From Piscirickettsiaceae bacterium (lineage in GTDB: Bacteria > Pseudomonadota > Gammaproteobacteria > Nitrosococcales > Methylophagaceae), in assembly GCA_030627065.1 (NCBI GenBank), contig DAOUSV010000052.1, positions 1 through 9,108 of the forward strand: a stretch of 9,108 nt of DNA, read 5' to 3'. Under the pieces are notes generated by a model, which saw nothing but the letters and a program-made list of their open reading frames with translations, made no database searches and was not told the DNA's origin. Numbering within the stretch: the stretch's first letter is position 1; each line of letters begins with the position of its first letter. Below are positions 7,121 through 9,108 of this stretch, piece after piece. The position numbers were made by a program, and so were the translations under genes.

Positions 7121-9108
7121 ATGGCGATCACATCTGAAAAAAAATTTTTAAGTCTCAAATGGAAGTCTGGTCTCATTTTCGGCCTTAGCTTCCTCATTAT
7201 TAATGCGGCATTCCCCGTCTTAGTTTACTGGACACTTAATAAACAGTTTGAATCTTCAAGACAAGAAGTTCAGCAACAATATGCCCAGGAACTTCTCGGT
7301 CAAATTCAATATTCAAGCCAAGAAAGACAACGCTTAATTGAATTGATATTTCTTCATGACACCCAAATAACCAGCCAACAAGAACAATCATTACATATTG
7401 TTAATGCCCTAACTCGCCACCAAAGCGAACTTGAACTTAACTGGAATATTTCGCAAGCACAATATTTAAATCATAAAGGGGGGCGTTTAGGGGGGTGGGG
7501 AGAAAACTTACCAGAAAGTATTCTTCAACTTATTCCTCTCGCATTAGAAAATGAATCCATTTCATCACAAATAAGCTGTATTCAAAGATGTAAGCAATAC
7601 GACCTTATTCCCATTCTTGGAATTAATAAAACCAACTATATTTTAGCTATCTCTTATGATTTATCCGATATATTACTCGCTATTAACAATAAGTTCGGTG
7701 TGAATGTTGGCGTTTTATCTACTAATCCCTCCGATGGTTACTTCATTAAGCCGTGGCAAGTAAGAGTTAATGCACTCACCTCCTATAACGACTCGCTGAG
7801 CAAAGTGAAAATACTTGCCGAACAATATTCATTTGAAGATATTAAACATAACGACGCACTCCTTCGAGACAAGGATTATCATATTGAAGCTCAGTTATTA
7901 ACGACTAATCACTCGACTGATGTCTTCTTTGTGATTCTTGATGATATTCGTCAACAATACCAAAAAGTACTTTCCACAACCTACCAAAGCATTATTATTG
8001 CCCTATTAGTCGTTGTTGTTATGGGCGGCGGCTTGTTCTTTTTCTTATCTGGTTATTTAGTTCGTCTATCGGCGATATCTCAAGCATTACCTCTATTAGC
8101 AAAGCAACAATACGATGCTGCAAAAGCTCTAATCATGCCTATTAATCATAGTCACAGCCTTGATGAACTTGATATTTTAGAGTCCTCAACACACCATTTA
8201 ACACAACAATTAGAAAACCTAGAAAATATTCTCATGCATAATGCGACTATTCTTAATGAACGTAATAGTGAGCTTCGGCAAGAACGCGATTTCATAAAAA
8301 CGTTATTCGATACTACCCCGCTGATTATAGTAACCACTGATAAAGAATTTAATATCCTATCTTTCAATGATTATGCTGAACACACTACAGGCTATAAAGA
8401 AAAAAATATTATAGGTACACCTATCTCTCAGTTTTTCTCTGAAGAAAAATGGACTGAAATAAAGAGTGAGTTACACCTTATTTCGACAAGTCCACATAAA
8501 ATAATGTCCCATGAGTCTGAATTTATTACTAATGATGACACTCTGCATATTATCTCATGGCTACATTCAAGTTTAGAAGATCCCAAGAACCGCACATCTA
8601 TTATTTCTGTCGGTATTGATATAACTGATAAAAAGCACTCTGAAGAAAAAATTATATGGATGGCCGATCATGATGAGTTAACATCTTTATATAATAGGCG
8701 GCGATTTAGTATTGAGTTTGAAAAGTTACTCTCTACAGCTGAACGCTTTGGGCATCAGGGTGCCCTATTATTTCTCGATCTAGATCAATTCAAAGATATT
8801 AATGATAGTTGTGGTCATTCTCAAGGTGACACATTACTTAAACAAGTTGCCCAAACATTATTAGATTGCACTCGAAATACAGATATTGTGTCCCGCTTGG
8901 GCGGCGATGAATTTGCTATTTTATTACCAGAGACAAATGATCTTGGTGCTGCCAAGTTAGCAGGAAATATTTGTCAGGCAATTAGCGCGATTGATATAGT
9001 CAACAATAACAATCATTATAAAGTCACCGTCAGCATCGGATTAATCACCTTTCCACAATCTAATTTCAGTATTGAAGAACTTATCGGTAATGCTGATTTA
9101 GCAATGTA
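7121..9108 (+). CDS. Membrane sensor diguanylate cyclase (periplasmic sensor, HAMP-like, PAS, GGDEF), truncated at the window edge
   Basis: The frame stays open for 662 codons and leaves the window, so the C-terminus is unknown; an EAL domain could follow. In order: TM1 (about 17-37); a periplasmic region (about 38-288) with a GGRLGGWGE segment and the cysteine pair C153/C157 before a DLIPILG strand; TM2 (about 290-313); a HAMP-like linker (about 313-365) and coiled segment; a PAS domain (about 388-505, with an SVGIDITDKK end); and a GGDEF domain from HDELTSLYNRR (517). The active-site loop is intact GGDEF at 594-598, and RNTD (585-588), five residues before it, is a complete RxxD inhibitory site. 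It should make c-di-GMP from two GTP, with product feedback. The start has no clear Shine-Dalgarno and lies 17 bases after the porin stop, so coupling is likely. An ATG at 7114 is out of frame and stops after seven codons. Confidence 0.9.
   Translation, partial: MAITSEKKFLSLKWKSGLIFGLSFLIINAAFPVLVYWTLNKQFESSRQEVQQQYAQELLGQIQYSSQERQRLIELIFLHDTQITSQQEQSLHIVNALTRHQSELELNWNISQAQYLNHKGGRLGGWGENLPESILQLIPLALENESISSQISCIQRCKQYDLIPILGINKTNYILAISYDLSDILLAINNKFGVNVGVLSTNPSDGYFIKPWQVRVNALTSYNDSLSKVKILAEQYSFEDIKHNDALLRDKDYHIEAQLLTTNHSTDVFFVILDDIRQQYQKVLSTTYQSIIIALLVVVVMGGGLFFFLSGYLVRLSAISQALPLLAKQQYDAAKALIMPINHSHSLDELDILESSTHHLTQQLENLENILMHNATILNERNSELRQERDFIKTLFDTTPLIIVTTDKEFNILSFNDYAEHTTGYKEKNIIGTPISQFFSEEKWTEIKSELHLISTSPHKIMSHESEFITNDDTLHIISWLHSSLEDPKNRTSIISVGIDITDKKHSEEKIIWMADHDELTSLYNRRRFSIEFEKLLSTAERFGHQGALLFLDLDQFKDINDSCGHSQGDTLLKQVAQTLLDCTRNTDIVSRLGGDEFAILLPETNDLGAAKLAGNICQAISAIDIVNNNNHYKVTVSIGLITFPQSNFSIEELIGNADLAM
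7478..7500 (+). other. Clustered G tracts inside the cyclase gene
   Basis: Two runs of six G (7478-7483 and 7490-7495) and one of four (7497-7500) fall within 23 bases of an otherwise AT-rich gene, on the coding strand. They encode the periplasmic GGRLGGWG segment. Such runs may be slippage-prone and could form a two-layer G-quadruplex in DNA or mRNA. The presence of the runs is certain; any function is speculative. Confidence 0.5.

Overview
The window looks like a chromosomal piece of a moderately AT-rich gammaproteobacterium. The evidence is a single-chain PurL of about 1,300 residues with a fused glutaminase domain (the gammaproteobacterial form), an outer-membrane beta-barrel ending in Phe, and a two-TM HAMP/PAS/GGDEF protein. 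I cannot fix the genus from sequence alone. There are no RNA genes, CRISPR arrays, insertion sequences or transposase genes, and no gene-free stretch longer than about 75 bases.

Left half, minus strand: purL (982-4866), the de novo purine enzyme FGAM synthase, is complete with its catalytic residues. Just downstream, in the same direction and 49 bases away, lies a visibly AT-richer gene (33-932). It encodes a predicted membrane-anchored Mrr-type nuclease with a C-terminal topoisomerase-type zinc finger. No clear terminator or strong promoter separates the two, so the nuclease gene may be partly transcribed by read-through from purL. It is probably an acquired accessory gene, perhaps for defence against foreign DNA.

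Right half, plus strand: a short divergent intergenic region (4867-4937) separates purL from a small RDD-family membrane protein (4938-5399). A near-consensus sigma-70 promoter (TTGTCA, 18 bases, TATAAT) overlaps the last codons of the RDD gene. It appears to start a three-gene operon. The first gene encodes a half-size periplasmic binding-protein-like protein (5464-5874). The second, overlapping its stop codon by ATGA, encodes an outer-membrane porin-like beta-barrel (5871-7103). The third, 17 bases further on, encodes an inner-membrane sensor diguanylate cyclase that runs off the right edge (7121-9108+).

The operon supplies one protein for each envelope layer (outer membrane, periplasm, inner membrane) and ends in a c-di-GMP synthesis domain. 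The simplest working model, which is inference, is a ligand-sensing c-di-GMP module: the porin admits a small solute or anion, the periplasmic protein binds it, and the cyclase periplasmic domain reads the result. The two points most worth a second look are this operon and the membrane-tethered nuclease.
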